Below, piece by piece: positions 52,412-62,103 of a stretch of DNA of 64,000 bases. The stretch's first letter is position 1; each line of letters starts with the position of its first letter. This DNA is from a virus: the IMG/VR virus record IMGVR_UViG_3300021401_000003, positions 34,831-98,830 of that record, one strand, 5' to 3'. Position numbers and translations under genes: made by a program. The notes beneath the pieces are model-generated. The model saw only the letters and a program-made list of their open reading frames with translations, ran no database searches and was not told the DNA's origin.

Positions 52412-55400
52412 ATGTCACAGGAATTCTTAACGATGGTAAACGGCAGCAACGAACCTTTGGATTCGGCGCTGGCGCAAAGCGTTCGCAAGCTGGCTATGGC
52501 TATGGCCAGTCTGGACGCCAAGGGCGACCTGAGAAAGTCCTCCATCATTTCCACGACATACAACGGAATCGCCAGCGGATTCAGCGTCACATATTCTGAC
52601 GAAAGCGCGGTCAGTCTGTTCAACACAAACGTTCTTAGCAAGGCCGATTCTCTAGTATTCGGCGGATACTTGGGATACGATGGTCTTGTCCATGACACCC
52701 TCACTGGCTTTGTAACCGAACTTGGGGGAGACACGAATCCGAATTTTGAATCATTGTTGAGTGCTGTCAACGCCCTTTTCTGTTCCGCAAGCGTAAACAG
52801 GTTGAGCCAGTGGCAAACCAAACAGTTACTCACCGCGACTTTCTCCTATTATGCTTCCGTATATCCAGAGCAGGCTTCGCAGCTTAATGCCACGGGATTC
52901 AGGGACGGCGTAATTTCCCGAATCCTTTCGCAGCCGTATAATCTGGTCTTGAGCGGCATAGCCTTGAACAGCCCGAAGGACGACGAGGTTGATGTTTACC
53001 ATTATCCATTCTATGATACGACGGGATTGTTTTCGCAGACCGTTGACTATCAAATTATGGGGGATTCCGAAACCCAATACTACTATGTATCCGGGGGAAT
53101 CATCTATGACAACATGCCGTCCTTGGATAACCCCTGCATAAAACAGGCGGTAACTGGAGAGGATAATACCGTATTCTATGTCTATACCAATCTGCCTTGC
53201 ACCGACGATGGAAATTCCGTATATCCGGTCAACAACATTTCTTTCTACAGAAAATTCCCAGATGCGCCAAATGTTATTGGCTCAGAGGATTTGTCAGAAG
53301 TCTTTGCTGGCTTTAACGTTTCGGCGGCACCAGAACTCTACGACCAAAGAACCGGCTTATGGTCTGACCCTGCTAGACAATACCTGCTAGGCAGAATCAA
53401 TGTGGACTTGCCGGTTTACGAATCAATCAATACTATTGAGACGGGTCAAGTCCCTCAAGCTCCTAACCCTACGGGATATAGTCTCTCTCATATCGGGGGA
53501 AATAGCCCGCGATGGAGAATCACCGGATACACGAACGACATGCCGCCACAGCCGCTTTATGATTTCGTGCCGATGACCGGATTCAAAATCATACCTTTGT
53601 CTCTGGACAAGAATGTATGGGGCGCGGATTACGCGAAGCTAAGAACCAATCCTGATGTCATTCTCGACAAGCTTCTGATTCGTTCCCTAAGTCTGGTGGA
53701 CTATTTGGATACTGGGACGGTTGGAGGGCCAGCGGTCAACTCTACCTCTTTCGAGTTGCCGTGTTTGTATGTTAGCGAGCAGCTATACAACAAGACCATG
53801 AGCGGCTTTCAAAGCGGGGACTTCTTCTTTGGGACTTTCCAAAATGGTGGAAGCTTTGATTCTGCTTTGCGTCCGGTTATTAACGGCATGAAATATACCG
53901 GCGTTGGCAATTCCGGGGCTTCCTACGATATTGGGGCTACGGGCAACAAACCTAAGATTTCATTCATGTGGACTGTCCCGAATACGGGATTAACCGGGGC
54001 TAACGCGGCATACGCAAAAAAGTGCCTTGGCATGGGAGACGGCGGGGGTGGTATTCTTTCGACGGAAAGCGGAGCAACCGGATACAATGCCAGTCATCCA
54101 TACCAAAGCTTTATAGCCAAGAGTGGGGAATCGGTAATCTCAATGGGAGACTTCTTTAGGGAATTACTGCCGAATGTCATCGGGGCGAATCAGGGGCCAA
54201 CGCTAAGATTTATTGATGGTTACACTTCCGTTCTCCCGGCGTCCACGACAAATCTTTGGGGGTATAGCGAAAGTGGCGACCTAATCTCTTTCCACTATTT
54301 TCCGGCTTGGGACGGAGGGGTATTGAGTGGTTGGGAAACGCCATTCCCGCAGTCCGGGCTATTGACTCCAATTATAGTCGAGCAGGATAGAGAAAATTAT
54401 CTTCCAAGATATTCCACCGGGCCATTCAGTTCGGAAGCCGTGACATTCCTCTACCCAAGCGCAAGCGGTGTGAATGAGGATTACCCAACCGGATTTCCTT
54501 TGGAGGTTATGGTCAATCTTACTGTATCAGAACAGATTGCCAGAGTATTCCATAAGTCATCCGTAATTTCGAGGGTCTATGTGGGAGGGGTTCCTGTTCT
54601 ATCTGATAAATTTGACTTGGTGGATAATGACGTATTTGACAGTTACGGCAATTTCTCAGAGGCTATGCTATGGGCCACGGAGAACAATCCTAACACGGGA
54701 TTCCTAGAAGCTCTGCCGCCTCCGAATTCGGCCTACGTTGATAACTACTGGTCTGACGCTTCTGCTGTATGGGAACACTTTTACGCGGGTGGCGGTGTAT
54801 CCGCAATGTATTCGGGGCAATGCAGTCAGCCGGGAAAGACTGGGATACTTGTTACAAAGGCTCTCGGACTGAATGGTGTGGTTTCCTTGGGCACATACCC
54901 TTCTGGTTTCTACGTTTTTGAATACGTGACCGGATGCTATCAGGCCACCGATAATCCTTCAACGCCATTTCAGATACAATCAGCAGACCCGCAATCCGGT
55001 TATTTCCTGACATATTCTGATGGGGCGGAAATGCAAAAGTTGCCGCTTGATTCGACTTTTCATTCGACTGTTCCGGTTTACTCGAACCAGCACCTATCTA
55101 TTTTCCATACCGGGGGCGCAATGTTTATCTCGGGCAATTTCCCAAGCACTTATTCAAATCCTTCTAGGGTCGCCCCTGTGACGATAAGGCTTGAAAAGGA
55201 TTGCGACTCATGCCTGCAAGTATTCCAAGTCATTTCTCCGAATCAGGTTAGCGGAGGTGGCTGTAAATACCTTGGTGAATCCCAGAATTTCGCATGTTGC
55301 CCAATCGTGAAGACTTATCCGAGCGGAATGCTACAGGCTTATTCTGCTAGGGGAAATTCTGTCCCTTCATTTGTCAAGGGGCTTAGGGAAATCTCTTTGG

Positions 55401-57061
55401 AAAGAGTCGCGGCGTGTGGTGGTCAATGTTTCGCATTTCACTTCGCTAGGCACCGTTATTCTGCTGATGGCCCGGACTACTACTCAATCATGCCGGACTT
55501 GGACAGGGATTTGCCATTCCACGGGCAGCAGAGCCAGAACGTCAACGTTACGCTGAAATATACATTACCAGCCACAAGTCTGCGAGACATGAACCTGCAC
55601 CCTGAATACGCCGACAATGCGTTACAGACATTCTTCTGTGGCAGTTCGGGTTCTCCGATTTCAGCACTTGCAGGATGCTCTAACCCGATTTACAATAGGT
55701 CTGGTGAGTTGATTCAAGATGGGTATGACTTGATTTGGTTGGAGAGGGTCGCTGGTAATTTGGGGGTGGATGGGCAATATCACTCGCAGGGGCTTTACGG
55801 GGACGCTTGGTTCGGCATGACCGGGGGTTATGGACTGGATACTTCCGATTGTGATTGCGTCAAGAGAAATCCTTCCGCCGACCAATCGCTCATCGAATTA
55901 AATCTGCGCCCCGGTTTTGAGGTTGCCCTGCATACTAGAGCCATGAATTTGACACCGGGCTTCTATGCCGTTGAGCCGCAGGACGGGCAGAATTGGTTCT
56001 ACAACTTCGACCTCACTGGAATCGAACGCGCCCATCGTATCGGAGGAGCTTCATCCTCAATCTCGGAGGCGATAAAAGCTTTCGTGACTACCGGATTTAG
56101 CGAGTATGCCTACGAATCCCCGGATTACATCTGGCCTGCTCCGGGCGATGACTACGCAACGATTTGCAGCGGGATGGACTCAAGGGGTAATGCCACCACC
56201 AAGGGCGTGAAATACTACTGGCAACAGAAGGTTTTGGAGAATGGGGTGCCTATTACGGGCTTCCGTTTCCGCGATAAGGCGAGGCTCAACTTCAAAATAA
56301 ATTCAATAAAATTCAATAAATATGGAAGTCAGCCCATAGACTATGAGCAAAACATCCAACTGACCGGCCAATGCAGGATTTCCGGGGAGTTCGGATACGA
56401 CAGTCAGGCCGAGTCTGCTGTATTCTCGGAGGGCATTTTCCTCAAAGACGTATCCAAGAACGCTCCATTAGCCTCATTCTATGCCCCTAGCTTCGCTTCT
56501 GACGTGCTTTTGAGGCTTCCGCTAGTGGAATCAGGCTCCCCTACCTCTCCGATTCAACCTGCGCCATCCAAGTGCGTTACGAGGGTGAACGTGCCCCACA
56601 TCAGCAACAGGGGCAATATCTACGCCCCTCACTTGACACAAGGCCCATTTTACTACAACCGTTACGTGGTTCCGGCCATGAGCGACCTATCGGTGTTGAA
56701 CGAGGGCAACGATTTCGCCGGGTTTGAGCAAGTTCTTGCCAACGACGGCACCATATTCCCCAACTCCGTGTTCCTGTTGAGCGCATCCATTTCTCAACAT
56801 ACCGGAACTCCTTATGAGCCATTTATGAGGATTCCGAATGCTCCGAAGATTTACTACTTGGAAGACATGAGGCAGTTCTATGATTCATCCGTAACCGACG
56901 CCATTCTGAACAGTGGGTGGTTCGTAACGACTGGTAGGGGGCCGAAAGTCACGCTGAATCAATCCGACGCATCGGGATTCATGGGGCCGTTAAACGCATC
57001 CTACAATCTCTGGCAGTTGGGCATATACGACGTGGCCGAATACACGGGTTATTCCTCCTGA
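52412..57061 (+). CDS. Giant tail / fibre protein, function unknown
   Basis: 1549 residues, beta-rich, with a helical N-terminal 50 residues (LAQSVRKLAMAMASLDAKGD) that may be an assembly or trimerisation region. Cys clusters appear in the second half (CDSCLQVF, CKYLGE, CCPIVKTY, CGGQCF, DCDCVKRN). Several strands with PSG/TG turns recur. No catalytic motif. The gene is convergent with the polymerase gene, and the two reading frames overlap by 13 bases at their stops. Likely a second large tail-tip or fibre component working with the upstream giant protein. Clear homology between the two was not seen. Confidence 0.5.
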   Translation: MSQEFLTMVNGSNEPLDSALAQSVRKLAMAMASLDAKGDLRKSSIISTTYNGIASGFSVTYSDESAVSLFNTNVLSKADSLVFGGYLGYDGLVHDTLTGFVTELGGDTNPNFESLLSAVNALFCSASVNRLSQWQTKQLLTATFSYYASVYPEQASQLNATGFRDGVISRILSQPYNLVLSGIALNSPKDDEVDVYHYPFYDTTGLFSQTVDYQIMGDSETQYYYVSGGIIYDNMPSLDNPCIKQAVTGEDNTVFYVYTNLPCTDDGNSVYPVNNISFYRKFPDAPNVIGSEDLSEVFAGFNVSAAPELYDQRTGLWSDPARQYLLGRINVDLPVYESINTIETGQVPQAPNPTGYSLSHIGGNSPRWRITGYTNDMPPQPLYDFVPMTGFKIIPLSLDKNVWGADYAKLRTNPDVILDKLLIRSLSLVDYLDTGTVGGPAVNSTSFELPCLYVSEQLYNKTMSGFQSGDFFFGTFQNGGSFDSALRPVINGMKYTGVGNSGASYDIGATGNKPKISFMWTVPNTGLTGANAAYAKKCLGMGDGGGGILSTESGATGYNASHPYQSFIAKSGESVISMGDFFRELLPNVIGANQGPTLRFIDGYTSVLPASTTNLWGYSESGDLISFHYFPAWDGGVLSGWETPFPQSGLLTPIIVEQDRENYLPRYSTGPFSSEAVTFLYPSASGVNEDYPTGFPLEVMVNLTVSEQIARVFHKSSVISRVYVGGVPVLSDKFDLVDNDVFDSYGNFSEAMLWATENNPNTGFLEALPPPNSAYVDNYWSDASAVWEHFYAGGGVSAMYSGQCSQPGKTGILVTKALGLNGVVSLGTYPSGFYVFEYVTGCYQATDNPSTPFQIQSADPQSGYFLTYSDGAEMQKLPLDSTFHSTVPVYSNQHLSIFHTGGAMFISGNFPSTYSNPSRVAPVTIRLEKDCDSCLQVFQVISPNQVSGGGCKYLGESQNFACCPIVKTYPSGMLQAYSARGNSVPSFVKGLREISLERVAACGGQCFAFHFARHRYSADGPDYYSIMPDLDRDLPFHGQQSQNVNVTLKYTLPATSLRDMNLHPEYADNALQTFFCGSSGSPISALAGCSNPIYNRSGELIQDGYDLIWLERVAGNLGVDGQYHSQGLYGDAWFGMTGGYGLDTSDCDCVKRNPSADQSLIELNLRPGFEVALHTRAMNLTPGFYAVEPQDGQNWFYNFDLTGIERAHRIGGASSSISEAIKAFVTTGFSEYAYESPDYIWPAPGDDYATICSGMDSRGNATTKGVKYYWQQKVLENGVPITGFRFRDKARLNFKINSIKFNKYGSQPIDYEQNIQLTGQCRISGEFGYDSQAESAVFSEGIFLKDVSKNAPLASFYAPSFASDVLLRLPLVESGSPTSPIQPAPSKCVTRVNVPHISNRGNIYAPHLTQGPFYYNRYVVPAMSDLSVLNEGNDFAGFEQVLANDGTIFPNSVFLLSASISQHTGTPYEPFMRIPNAPKIYYLEDMRQFYDSSVTDAILNSGWFVTTGRGPKVTLNQSDASGFMGPLNASYNLWQLGIYDVAEYTGYSS

Positions 57062-59613
57062 GATTTACAGTCGGATAGCTTGGTGTAAATTTTGTTCTGC
57101 TGGACTGCGATAAGGTCGGCGAAAATCGTGCCTTCCTTTTTCGTGCCCTTGACGATAACAATGTCGCCCTCTTTGGGTAAGCGGATATTCAAACTTTCGC
57201 ATTCTTCAAGTTTCTTATTGAAAATCATTACCTTGGTCGAGCCGGTTTCGTCGGCTACGAACATGGATGCGTATTTGCTGCCCTTGCCTCTGGATACGCC
57301 GCGCTTGACTTCCTCGGAGATTTTACCGATGAACACGACACGCGAATCCATGTCGCTGTCGTTGACCTTGCCGACTTCGGTAAGACCTTCAATCTTCTCC
57401 TGAAAAATATCAATCAGTCGGCAGCTAGAAGCATAGCCCAACAAGGAGTTCTCATACCACCAATTAGCGAATCTTTCGCAAAGTATGTTCTGTTCGTAAA
57501 TGACCTTGTAGTTCTTGGCCTTTTCACGGATGGTGGCGACTCGCGTTTCCTTGATTATCAGTTTGCCCTTTTCATTTCTCAACGTGGTCAGATGCTTGAG
57601 TGTCTTGACCAAATCGTAGTTGAATGTCGGGGCATACTGCAAGACAAGCGGCTTCTCCCTGTCCGTGAGGACGTTCCAAAGTTGGGCTTCGTAAACGGTC
57701 TTGACGCGGGAATTTTTATAGTCTTCGAGCGCACCGGCTTGGACAAGCGCGGAGAGAATACCAATGGACAGCCCACACTGTTTAGCCGCCTCAAACATTT
57801 CCAACTTGGAGAGCGACTTGGATTTGAATTTGAGAAGCTTGTCAATCGTCTTTTCGGAAACCCCCTTGATGGATGAAAGACCGAAGCGAATGTTGTTGCC
57901 TTCAATGGAAAAGTCCACTTCCGACTTCTGCAAGTGCGGCGGTAAAAGCTTGAGGTCGAAATGAGCCATTTCTTTCTGGATGATGGAGATTTCCCCAATC
58001 GGGTCAGGTTCGTGTCTGCTCATTTGGAGCAACGCCAAGAAAAATTCCTTCGGGTGGTTGAATTTCAGATAGACCGTCGAGGCGGCGAGGGCGGCATAGG
58101 AACAGGAGTGCGACTTGTTGAATGAGTAGTTCGCCGAGTCTTCCAGAACCTTCCACAGCACGTCACCGACTTCGACGGGAAGATTACTCTCTTTGACCTT
58201 ATCGGAAATGCGCTGCTTCCAAGCCTTGACTTCCTCAACCTTTTTCTTACCGACGATTCGGCGTAGAATTTCAGCTTCGTCGAGTGTGAAGCCAATCTTG
58301 TGAGCCATCTGCATCATCTGCTCCTGATAAAGACAGACGCCGCCCGTAACTTTCAGGATACTGTCGAAGAACGGATGAATGGCTTCATATTCCCCGTTGT
58401 TCGTGTAAGCAGCGAATTTGTCCACGAACGCCATAGCACCGGGGCGGGCCAGAGCGAGAATCGCGCTCAATTCTTCCATGTTCTTAGGCTTGACCTTCTG
58501 CGTAACCTTGAACGCTAGGTCGGCTTCGATTTGGAATAACCCGTGAGGACACTTCAAGTCGTAGAGATTTTGATAGATGGTAGGATGCTCCAAGTCAAGG
58601 TCGGCAACTTTCTTGCCTAGAAGCTTGCATACTCTGTCAATGACGGAAACGCTGCGAAGACCGAGGGCGTCAAGTTTGACGTTCGACAACGCCACCCAAT
58701 TCATGTCGTATGACGATACAATGTCTCCATCCGAGGATAGCTCTGTCGGGGAATTCCCGTCCAAATCGTCGTAGGAAAGCAGGATGCCGGAAGCATGGAC
58801 GCCTTTGTTCTTAATAAGGTCGCGCAGTTTTAGGGCCGTCTGATAGACTCGCGGATTTGCGTCTGCCCATTTTTTGAATTCCTCGGAGTGGGAGTAGGCT
58901 ACTTCCAAGTCTTCGACGTTGCCGAAAATCTTGGGAATCATGGCCGAGACTTCCTTCATTTCTTCCTCGGACTTGCTGCCGATGATTTTACCGCACTCCT
59001 TGATTAGCAGTTTGCCGCTCAAGGTGGTCAGCGTAAGAATTTTCCCGGTCTTGCCTTTGAATTTTTGGTCGAGGTATTCGAGAACCTTGTGACGGCTGTA
59101 AAAGCAAATGTCCAAGTCAATATCACACATGAGCGAACCATCGAGATACGTCACGCCGTCAACCACCTGTTTCTTGGCACGGGTCTTGGATATGAAACGC
59201 TCGAAATACAAACCATACTTGATAGGGTCAATCTTGGTGACGCCAATCAGGTAGAGAACCAAACTGCCCGCCGCGCTACCACGACCCACCCCTGTCGGAA
59301 TGTCATTTTCCACGCAGAAGTTGATTACGTCCCAAACCAGCAGCATGTAATCCACGAAGCCAAGCTCGTTGATGATGTTGAGTTCAAGTTTAACCCTGTC
59401 CGCATATTGGGCATAGGCAGGGGACTTTTTATCCAATTTTAATGCCTTGAAGCCCTTGAGACAAAGGCCGTGGAGGAATTCGTAATTGGTGCAGTCATTG
59501 TCCAGACCGATTTGTTTCTTGTAGCGAGGCTCAATTTTGAACTGAGGAAGTCTGACGCCGTGCATAGGAATATCCACAGTCTCGAAAGACGATATGAAGT
59601 TTGATGGTGTCAT
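57049..59613 (-). CDS. dnaE: DNA polymerase III alpha subunit, catalytic part without PHP domain
   Basis: 854 residues covering the palm, thumb, fingers and OB parts of a C-family replicative polymerase. The active site is intact: CDIDLDI with Asp164 and Asp166 (family PDxDxDF) and Asp315 in VKLDALGLR. The glycine-rich GVGRGSAAGSL (108-118) and the fingers motif FNKSHSCSYAALAA are present. The C terminus has an OB-fold (FIGKISEEVKRG, MFVADETGSTKVMIFNKK). Standard DnaE begins with a PHP domain of about 270 residues; it is missing here and instead encoded separately at 60255-61043, with the exonuclease gene between. Starts 2 bases after the exonuclease stop. It replicates the phage genome. Confidence 0.93.
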   Translation of the reverse strand: MTPSNFISSFETVDIPMHGVRLPQFKIEPRYKKQIGLDNDCTNYEFLHGLCLKGFKALKLDKKSPAYAQYADRVKLELNIINELGFVDYMLLVWDVINFCVENDIPTGVGRGSAAGSLVLYLIGVTKIDPIKYGLYFERFISKTRAKKQVVDGVTYLDGSLMCDIDLDICFYSRHKVLEYLDQKFKGKTGKILTLTTLSGKLLIKECGKIIGSKSEEEMKEVSAMIPKIFGNVEDLEVAYSHSEEFKKWADANPRVYQTALKLRDLIKNKGVHASGILLSYDDLDGNSPTELSSDGDIVSSYDMNWVALSNVKLDALGLRSVSVIDRVCKLLGKKVADLDLEHPTIYQNLYDLKCPHGLFQIEADLAFKVTQKVKPKNMEELSAILALARPGAMAFVDKFAAYTNNGEYEAIHPFFDSILKVTGGVCLYQEQMMQMAHKIGFTLDEAEILRRIVGKKKVEEVKAWKQRISDKVKESNLPVEVGDVLWKVLEDSANYSFNKSHSCSYAALAASTVYLKFNHPKEFFLALLQMSRHEPDPIGEISIIQKEMAHFDLKLLPPHLQKSEVDFSIEGNNIRFGLSSIKGVSEKTIDKLLKFKSKSLSKLEMFEAAKQCGLSIGILSALVQAGALEDYKNSRVKTVYEAQLWNVLTDREKPLVLQYAPTFNYDLVKTLKHLTTLRNEKGKLIIKETRVATIREKAKNYKVIYEQNILCERFANWWYENSLLGYASSCRLIDIFQEKIEGLTEVGKVNDSDMDSRVVFIGKISEEVKRGVSRGKGSKYASMFVADETGSTKVMIFNKKLEECESLNIRLPKEGDIVIVKGTKKEGTIFADLIAVQQNKIYTKLSDCKSQEE

Positions 59614-59614
59614 G

Positions 59615-60262
59615 TTAGATTTCGATTTGAAACTTCTGCTTGTTCCAGACTTTCACGTTCAACTGTAAGTCAACGATGGCGTTGTGCAGGTTTGCGTAGT
59701 CATGGTCAATATTATACTCTTTACCAAGGGCGGTCAAGGATGTTTTTGTTCCTCTGACTGACCTGTTGAGCATTCGATATTGATACTCGATAAGCGACCC
59801 CATGTTTCTGTCGTATGGAATGCTGAGTTTCATTCCGAGAGCCAAGCATCGGGTGTCAATCATCTTGGGGGTGAAATGCTTCCAAGGTCTGTTCAGATAT
59901 TCCGCCCAGCCTTTTAGGATATAGGCGTCGAAGTTGAGGATGTTGTGTCCGGCGATAAAGTCGCATTCCTCAAAATATTTTTCGGCGGTCATCCAAACTT
60001 CCTTGGGGTCTTTGCCTAGCGCAAGAAGCTTGCTGTGGTCGTATCGCGTAATGCGGGCGGCTTCGGCACCGACTCTCAAGTCAGTCTGCTTCGTCCAGTT
60101 GACTAGCATGTCCTCCGACCCAATGATGTTGTCGCCTTGGACTTTGACGATACCCAACTGCCACGCCCTATTCTGCCTGAAATTCAGGCAGAGATTAAAA
60201 GTTTCCGCGTCGAAGAAGCAATACGTCTTTTTCTTGTCAAACCTAAGCAGTTCTTCAAACAT
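59615..60262 (-). CDS. dnaQ: DEDDh 3'-5' exonuclease (proofreading, DnaQ-like)
   Basis: 215 residues from the ATG at 60262, chosen because GGAAGGAGG lies 6 bases upstream. An earlier start at 60286 would overlap the PHP gene by 32 bases. The exonuclease motifs are complete: FFDAE with Asp18 and Glu20, AGHNILNFDAYIL with Asp112, and HNAIVD with His193 and Asp198. This is the epsilon-type proofreader of a C-family polymerase. Gene order PHP, exonuclease, polymerase core indicates one operon and probably one complex. It overlaps the PHP gene by 8 bases. Confidence 0.85.
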   Translation of the reverse strand: MFEELLRFDKKKTYCFFDAETFNLCLNFRQNRAWQLGIVKVQGDNIIGSEDMLVNWTKQTDLRVGAEAARITRYDHSKLLALGKDPKEVWMTAEKYFEECDFIAGHNILNFDAYILKGWAEYLNRPWKHFTPKMIDTRCLALGMKLSIPYDRNMGSLIEYQYRMLNRSVRGTKTSLTALGKEYNIDHDYANLHNAIVDLQLNVKVWNKQKFQIEI

Positions 60263-61043
60263 TCGCGGCCTCCTTCCATGCTTCAAAGCAAAAATCGTCG
60301 CTGCACAAATGGTCTAGGTCTGGATTTTCCAGAGTGGAGCGGTTATTGATACATCTGGCCGTGAGATAGGCAATGAAGTCATCGCGGTTCTCGTAGAAGA
60401 TGCTCTTGGCCGCAATTTCCTGATACTTGTTCGTCGCCAAATACTCGGTAAGGCGCGTTTGCAGGAATTGGTCGAACGGCATGTTATTGTCCTCACGAAA
60501 GAACACGGGTTCGATTGAAGAAAAGTCAGGGACGCATGAACCGCAGCTAAGAGTGTTCATGTAGAGGAACGAATCGTAGAACGGAACCGCCAGTTGCAGA
60601 TTTTTCGTCCACAGTTTCTTGAGGGTGGGATAATCAATATGTGGAACCTTTGCCTGCTGGCTGACACCGGAGAAAAGACCTTGTGAAGCGGCAAGGCTCC
60701 AAATCCTGCATAGGTCGCCGTAGCCTTCGGTGTTGCGAATGAAGATTATGATTTTTGACCTTTTGCAGACCGAGGCGGGCGTCATGTCGGCGAGGGATTC
60801 GGTTACAAACATCCTGATACCGTAAATCAGCTTCATCTTGGCGGCTTTGGCGTTCTTAAAAGCTTCCAAAAAGCTTGAAAAATTGTCCTCTACCAAGACA
60901 AGCTCCCCAAGACCGGCTTCCTTAGCCAAGGAGATAATCGAAACCGGCGAGTGCGGCTTCTTCTCGGAGTTTTCCAAGGTTAGGATGGATTTGCCAATGG
61001 AGTAGTGAGACTTCCACAACGGCAAGACTTTAAAATCGGTCAT
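60255..61043 (-). CDS. Stand-alone PHP domain of DNA polymerase III alpha
   Basis: 262 residues corresponding to the N-terminal PHP domain of DnaE. Matching features are KSHYSIGKSI (residues 11-20, aligning with the HSDYS-type opening strand), AKEAGLGELVLVED (40-53, where other members have L-T-D-H) and KAAKMKLIYGIRMFV (66-80, the I-x-G-x-E/R strand). The second metal-binding His is replaced by acidic or polar residues (VEDNFS), so the phosphoesterase site is probably dead and the domain structural. It lies before the exonuclease gene in the replication operon, with a promoter-like gap upstream. The coding ATG at 61043 is preceded directly by the putative promoter. Confidence 0.7.
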   Translation of the reverse strand: MTDFKVLPLWKSHYSIGKSILTLENSEKKPHSPVSIISLAKEAGLGELVLVEDNFSSFLEAFKNAKAAKMKLIYGIRMFVTESLADMTPASVCKRSKIIIFIRNTEGYGDLCRIWSLAASQGLFSGVSQQAKVPHIDYPTLKKLWTKNLQLAVPFYDSFLYMNTLSCGSCVPDFSSIEPVFFREDNNMPFDQFLQTRLTEYLATNKYQEIAAKSIFYENRDDFIAYLTARCINNRSTLENPDLDHLCSDDFCFEAWKEAANV

Positions 61044-61075
61044 TGTAATATACTGGCACGTTTTTCACAAAAAGT
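61044..61075 (-). promoter_or_regulatory. Promoter-like region before the PHP gene
   Basis: On the minus strand, TTGACT is followed after about 20 bases by TATATT, then ACA and the ATG at 61043. The spacing is longer than optimal for a sigma70-type promoter. The same stretch read on the plus strand contains TTGTAATATACTG, the phage element in reverse. It could separate the helicase-primase-nuclease unit from the polymerase unit. Confidence 0.4.
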
Positions 61076-61083
61076 CAAGGGAT

Positions 61084-62103
61084 TTAAAACGTGTCAATCG
61101 GAGGGCGGTATTTAGGGCATCCGGCGTAGTGGAGCTTGATGATTGATTGACCCTCTTTGGCGGTTAAATCATCCTTTAGACTGGTTTGGACGACCTTTCC
61201 GTCCTTGTCCTTGAGGGCGTAGTAAAAAAATGGAAATTTATATGGGCAATGCCACATAGGGGTTCCATCCTTCTTTAACTGGTCGGGTCTGGTGGCAAAT
61301 CCGCAGGCCAGCCTGCCGTGGAACGAGCCGTCCTTGGGGATTGGGTGGTCGGCGGCGAAATTTGCGTAAGCATCATTGATGTGGAAATTGTCAACCCTTT
61401 TCTGCACATCAGCAAGGTAATACTCAAATCCTTTGAGTGTCTGGTCGGAGAATGCGACTTCCTGATGCGGCTCCTTCGGATACTGCAAAAAGATGAACCT
61501 GACTTTGGGAGTCAAATCTGGCCAGAGCTTCTTGCAGGCCAGTGAATACATGAGAGCCTGAACGCTAGAATTGATGTCCTCGCCGGAATATTTCAGCTTC
61601 GAGGATTTGAAGTCGTCAATGACTATGTGCGTTTTGGTTAGGGCGATTTTGTCAATCGTTCCGTAAATGAAGTATCTCGGAGTCTCGCTTTGGATTTTAA
61701 AACGATGCTCCTTACCCACGACTTTTCCGCCCTTAACGAAGAAGTCCGTCTTTAGCCCGACGAGAATCATGCCGTCAATCTTCTCGAAGGTTTCCTTATC
61801 GTCGAGAAGATGATTGTTCCTAATCAGCTTTCTGACCAGCCTTTCAGTGGAGGGCTTGGCGCAAATGGTTCCCGCTTTGACTATGGCGGTGAATGTTTTC
61901 TTGCGTCTTGGATTAAGCAGGCACTCAAAGAATGAGTGGCAGACGTTCCCCATTAACGCCCCTCGGTTGTCCTTCTGCGGGAGCTTGAGAATGTAGTTGC
62001 AGTAATAGAGCCAGCTACACGTCTCAAGAGATTTGAGCGCGGAACTTCTGAGGAAATTCTCTCCGTCTGACTGATAGAACGAAGCATCTGTTTCGCGCTT
62101 CAT
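61084..62103 (-). CDS. RecB/Cas4-like PD-(D/E)XK nuclease with Cys residues
   Basis: 339 residues from the ATG at 62103, which overlaps the upstream stop as ATGA. A TTG at 62124 with GGAG 8 bases before it is an alternative start. The RecB-type nuclease core is clear: SSALKSLETC (opening helix), MGNVCHSFFE with His56, GTIDKI with Asp151, and VIDDFKSS with Asp164 and Lys166, then QALMYSLAC. Cysteines at 29, 267, 286 and 329 resemble the four ligands of an iron-sulfur cluster in Cas4 or AddB, although not in the usual CxxC spacing. Typical roles are DNA end resection or recombination. In the phage replication operon, between primase and PHP genes. Confidence 0.8.
   Translation of the reverse strand: MKRETDASFYQSDGENFLRSSALKSLETCSWLYYCNYILKLPQKDNRGALMGNVCHSFFECLLNPRRKKTFTAIVKAGTICAKPSTERLVRKLIRNNHLLDDKETFEKIDGMILVGLKTDFFVKGGKVVGKEHRFKIQSETPRYFIYGTIDKIALTKTHIVIDDFKSSKLKYSGEDINSSVQALMYSLACKKLWPDLTPKVRFIFLQYPKEPHQEVAFSDQTLKGFEYYLADVQKRVDNFHINDAYANFAADHPIPKDGSFHGRLACGFATRPDQLKKDGTPMWHCPYKFPFFYYALKDKDGKVVQTSLKDDLTAKEGQSIIKLHYAGCPKYRPPIDTF

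Noticed and set aside
56296-56326. Short direct repeat of AATTCAATAAA, possible regulatory or origin iteron
   Set aside because: Only two copies, inside the coding sequence of a giant tail protein and consistent with its codons.
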